Notes under the pieces: model-generated
What the model was told of the DNA's origin: nothing
The model's database searches: none
The model's input: the letters and a program-made list of their open reading frames with translations, nothing else
Assembly (NCBI GenBank): GCA_041658405.1
Contig: JBBAAG010000070.1
Location: 1-17,666, forward strand
Direction of reading: 5' to 3'
DNA: 17,666 bases
Origin: Elusimicrobiota bacterium
GTDB lineage: Bacteria; Elusimicrobiota; UBA5214; JBBAAG01
Position numbers and translations under genes: made by a program
In this document: one piece after another, positions 15,801 to 17,666 of the stretch
Numbering within the stretch: position 1 is the stretch's first letter
How the letters are laid out: each line of letters starts with the position of its first letter

Positions 15801-17666
15801 CGCGGGTTTGAGGGCGTAGTAATTCTTCGTGATAACGGTGGAAATTTAGTGGATTTTGTTGCGTATTCACAGGGGATAAAACCTTTCTGGGACAATATAT
15901 GGGATGATGCAATGTTTTACCATCAATGGTCAGGTGCTGATAAAAGTGTAGTGTATGCTGCAGATTGGGCTGGCGGGAATACTGAAAAATCGCTTGGGAG
16001 AAGTATAACGTCATCTGATACAGATGATGTTGGTATTGCTAAAACTGATTGGCGTGTTTACGCGATACCTACAAAAGGGAAACAAAATGATGGTATTGCA
16101 CCGGGGCAGGTTACGGATTTAGAGGTTATAGTTTCTTCATCAGTTGGAGATGGTATGGCGTACTTAACATGGACCGCGCCGGGGGATGACGGAACTTTTG
16201 GCAGTGTCACAAATGGTAAGTATGAACTTTATGGGAGTACAATCTCATTATCCGCGTTTGGTAACTATTCCGCATGGTGGGGATTCATATCATCATCTGC
16301 GGTGGGTATCAGTATAAGTACCGGTATTGTTACGGAGAGGTACGGAATAACGTTCTCGACGGTAAGTGTTGAACATATAAAGGTTGAGGTTGTTATCAGT
16401 ACAACGGTTAGATATGGCGTAAAACTTGGGGTTGAGATTTCCGGATTAATACCCGGGGATACATATTACTGGGCTTTAAAAACGTATGATGATATTGGGA
16501 ATAGTTCGTTTGATACACGGTTTGTACTAAATATCAGTACTTTACAAGTATGCGGTTTTACGGGTAATACTGTACCATTGAAACCGCAGTGGGTATTTTC
16601 TCATCCATTCACCCGCAGTACAGGGACAATAATGCTTGCATGGTCTCCCAATACCGAACTTGATATTCTGGGATACAAGGTGTTTATGTCTACATCAATT
16701 GATTCTGGGTATGATGAAGTTATTACTCTCTACAACGGTACGACGGGGTTTGTCAAAGGTGTGGATGATACAAAGACTTATTATTTTAAATTATATGTCC
16801 AGGATATTACCGGGTATATGATGGGATCTGATGTTTTAACAGTATCTTCTGACGTATCAATGCCTGTGTTGACTCATACGGTTATTAGTGAGATAAATAT
16901 GTTTTACAATAAAATTAAATTTGTTTATTCAGCTGATGATAATAACGGTGTCTTATTCGTAACTTTGGTGTACTTCCTGGATGGAGAGACGGCGGTAACC
17001 CACACACATACATACGGCAATGCGGTTAATTGTACTGGTATAAAAGAGTTTGAAATTAATGGTGTCAGTCATAAAACTGAACTGTATTACTATATCGCGG
17101 TATATGATACCGCAGGTAATGCGGTTGCCAGTACGGGTGATACCGTTATTGCGGGTAATGTTTTGAATGTATCGTCACCGCATAAGATTGTTGTCAGTGA
17201 TACTGTTAATACATTACCCGGCAGTACCGGGGAAGTTATCCTACGTGATGGTAATTGTTCGGATGGAGAGACAAAAATTGTAGTAACCGCAGAAACTGAT
17301 AAATACACGAGTTATTCTATCACAACAAAAAACACGGATGAGGTGCCATCTTCAAGGAATACAGGTACTATTGATACCTCAGTAAATGCCGGGATACCGG
17401 TGATTGCGTATGAGTTCGGTCCCGGAGATAAGGTGTTTAGTCAGCCTGCAACTTTAACGCTTTTGTATCTCGATAATGATGATGATGGTAAACCTGAATC
17501 CATTAACGGAAATGAGTTGGAGATCAATGAATCACAACTACGTGTATTTTATTGGACTGGTACGCAATGGGGAATTATTGGGGGTGTGGTTGATAGCCGT
17601 ATGAATGTTATAACCGTAAAAGTTGGAGCTCTCGGTACCTACTCCGTGTTTCCGTTTAATACACAG
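12867..17666 (+). CDS. Giant secreted lamin-tail/fibronectin III multidomain protein, 3' end missing
   Basis: The frame is open from ATG 12867 to the right edge: 1,600 codons without a stop. Residues 1-27 form a signal peptide with a hydrophobic core (10-22) and likely cleavage after LPA. Residues 29-395 hold two unassigned beta-rich modules. Lamin-tail domains follow at about 399-555 (INEVAWMG, HEWVELYNN), 579-775 (RINEFAVEQ, DWVEIYN) and 909-1070 (RINEIVPLSSDG, DWVELYN). Fibronectin III-like modules lie at about 780-903, 1077-1228 and 1236-1330. A further Ig-like module reaches about 1430. The last visible part has the calcium-loop-like DNDDDGKPE (about 1537) and ends ITVKVGALGTYSVF, a module that in such proteins usually precedes a C-terminal FlgD-like or sorting domain. 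The protein is rich in Asn, Thr, Ser and Tyr with few Cys. It is probably a cell-surface adhesin or structural protein; function and attachment are inferred. GGGG (12856-12859) is a modest ribosome site. Confidence 0.88.
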   Translation, partial: MLGESLLLKTVILCISIFFVTTVNLPAGSYGYDDNGFVINHTSDTFRLDASNKLIAYRFHCPGNSVLDKVHVYLKYPSAELRYYKLTLYNDNAGVPYTLVCSTDFAAGADTGNNKWFIVDLPNTALTSGAVYHVVISTTIENAPYEVNSSTYIIPYATYPNNNSIPSSGETDYSLNVLGYGFGNTQAWMVLDLQPVFILEFTDGVFWGNPYAYATQSNTSMSTGYQISGATQTGNSFTINSSTMEFTGFSVYLRKSGIPVDILYYDLRGPDNYSILIESGPVTAASEVATAFSWITQKFYYGRVFCKDRKYFLTLKSPGSYGTGNAYTLNVLTNNSGSTSVTNRYNTSTYGGTLGGTFVKYIESTQVLTETGTAYQRDVAFRLITDDHPPSVNFEVLDLVINEVAWMGTDANYRHEWVELYNNTTNQVTLTGWKFCSNTSTITLTGTISAGGYYLIEDTEPATSVTADIVAGVSLSNNPFGEKLVLYSPAGNVVDTVNCECVSWYGGNNTVPKQSMERVNTRVPGDISSNWASNNKKYFNSADADGNTIYATPKSTNSVSYPPEVVIPEPGLTGYELRINEFAVEQTSSDGYDWVEIYNPAENGINLYGLEFYELAYSSYVYLEKFEGDWTLPATSYLVLRFNYPRNMSNPMFVDGYYEIYTDKNGLSSGDNCLFLKSNTGQLLDFVAWANMNGVLTNKTSFQSVYNLAVSTGQWHGLKTIDEAVIESWVVNYKYGSRNTALSRDADSTDGTNPSKTEWHLSKTPTPGLPTRGKKNRIPDTTAPSKITDLHCRKGDNRGTVKIKWTAVGDDGTVNTASGYVVRYATYMIVTSADIEKANNCYNASVDNTANDIFWLPKGSGETESYEIGGLQPGVTYFVAVVTEDEQPNYAVISNTVSAVAADIAGSNIRINEIVPLSSDGKDWVELYNASISTVNLSGWKLYGIKSGSESQSIIKTFPEISIAAGEYIVAHLEQADLRGFEGVVILRDNGGNLVDFVAYSQGIKPFWDNIWDDAMFYHQWSGADKSVVYAADWAGGNTEKSLGRSITSSDTDDVGIAKTDWRVYAIPTKGKQNDGIAPGQVTDLEVIVSSSVGDGMAYLTWTAPGDDGTFGSVTNGKYELYGSTISLSAFGNYSAWWGFISSSAVGISISTGIVTERYGITFSTVSVEHIKVEVVISTTVRYGVKLGVEISGLIPGDTYYWALKTYDDIGNSSFDTRFVLNISTLQVCGFTGNTVPLKPQWVFSHPFTRSTGTIMLAWSPNTELDILGYKVFMSTSIDSGYDEVITLYNGTTGFVKGVDDTKTYYFKLYVQDITGYMMGSDVLTVSSDVSMPVLTHTVISEINMFYNKIKFVYSADDNNGVLFVTLVYFLDGETAVTHTHTYGNAVNCTGIKEFEINGVSHKTELYYYIAVYDTAGNAVASTGDTVIAGNVLNVSSPHKIVVSDTVNTLPGSTGEVILRDGNCSDGETKIVVTAETDKYTSYSITTKNTDEVPSSRNTGTIDTSVNAGIPVIAYEFGPGDKVFSQPATLTLLYLDNDDDGKPESINGNELEINESQLRVFYWTGTQWGIIGGVVDSRMNVITVKVGALGTYSVFPFNTQ

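Noticed and set aside
15533..16014. Two minus-strand frames of 94-120 codons
   Set aside because: They are antisense to the third lamin-tail domain of the giant protein, which stays open in its own frame with conserved motifs.
1..17666. tRNA, rRNA, riboswitch, CRISPR array, insertion sequence or attachment site
   Set aside because: I looked for repeated spacers, transposase motifs, terminal inverted repeats and cloverleaf-like stems in the gaps and found none; nearly all bases are in protein-coding genes.
12867..17666. Giant protein as substrate of the MacAB-TolC-like machine
   Set aside because: It has an ordinary N-terminal signal peptide and is far larger than known MacAB substrates, so proximity alone does not support it.

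Overview
The window (17,666 bases, moderate G+C) looks like a chromosomal piece of a diderm (Gram-negative) bacterium, since it carries a TolC-family outer-membrane channel with a periplasmic adaptor. The gene content points to an uncultured, deep-branching lineage of the Elusimicrobiota/Omnitrophota/Firestonebacteria kind: a secreted protein over 1,600 residues long built from lamin-tail and fibronectin modules, an FG-GAP/VCBS protein, and a short divergent glucan phosphorylase. That placement rests on protein style only. I saw no tRNA, rRNA, CRISPR array, insertion sequence or phage gene.

Region 1 (1-4.5 kb): the 3' end of an exo-sialidase-like gene is cut by the left edge. It is followed, from its own sigma70-like promoter, by a short alpha-glucan phosphorylase-like gene. 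A convergent gene 15 bases away encodes a 669-residue FG-GAP/VCBS repeat protein with no signal peptide.

Region 2 (4.5-6.9 kb): a 39-residue very basic protein has its own promoter and a strong Shine-Dalgarno site. It converges on a two-gene minus-strand unit: a stand-alone cyclic-nucleotide-binding domain protein, then a MEMO1-AMMECR1 fusion that begins with an export or lipoprotein signal. The promoter of this unit sits so close to its first ATG that the transcript is predicted to be almost leaderless.

Region 3 (6.9-17.7 kb, plus strand): a tightly packed run encodes a TolC-family channel, a MacA-like adaptor, a MacB-type ATPase and a MacB-type permease as separate genes. Together these form a complete MacAB-TolC-like tripartite efflux or export machine. 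After a 68-base gap come a response regulator with an HD-GYP output domain (predicted cyclic-di-GMP phosphodiesterase) and, 20 bases later, a giant secreted protein that is open to the right edge (1,600 codons seen). It has at least three lamin-tail domains interleaved with fibronectin type III modules.

Spacing suggests that the transporter genes are one operon, and that the HD-GYP gene and giant surface gene are co-transcribed with it or from a weak promoter in the gap. Two nucleotide-second-messenger proteins (cNMP-binding and HD-GYP) therefore flank an envelope transporter, a large secreted protein and an exported MEMO-AMMECR1 protein. A functional link between these genes is inference from gene order only.
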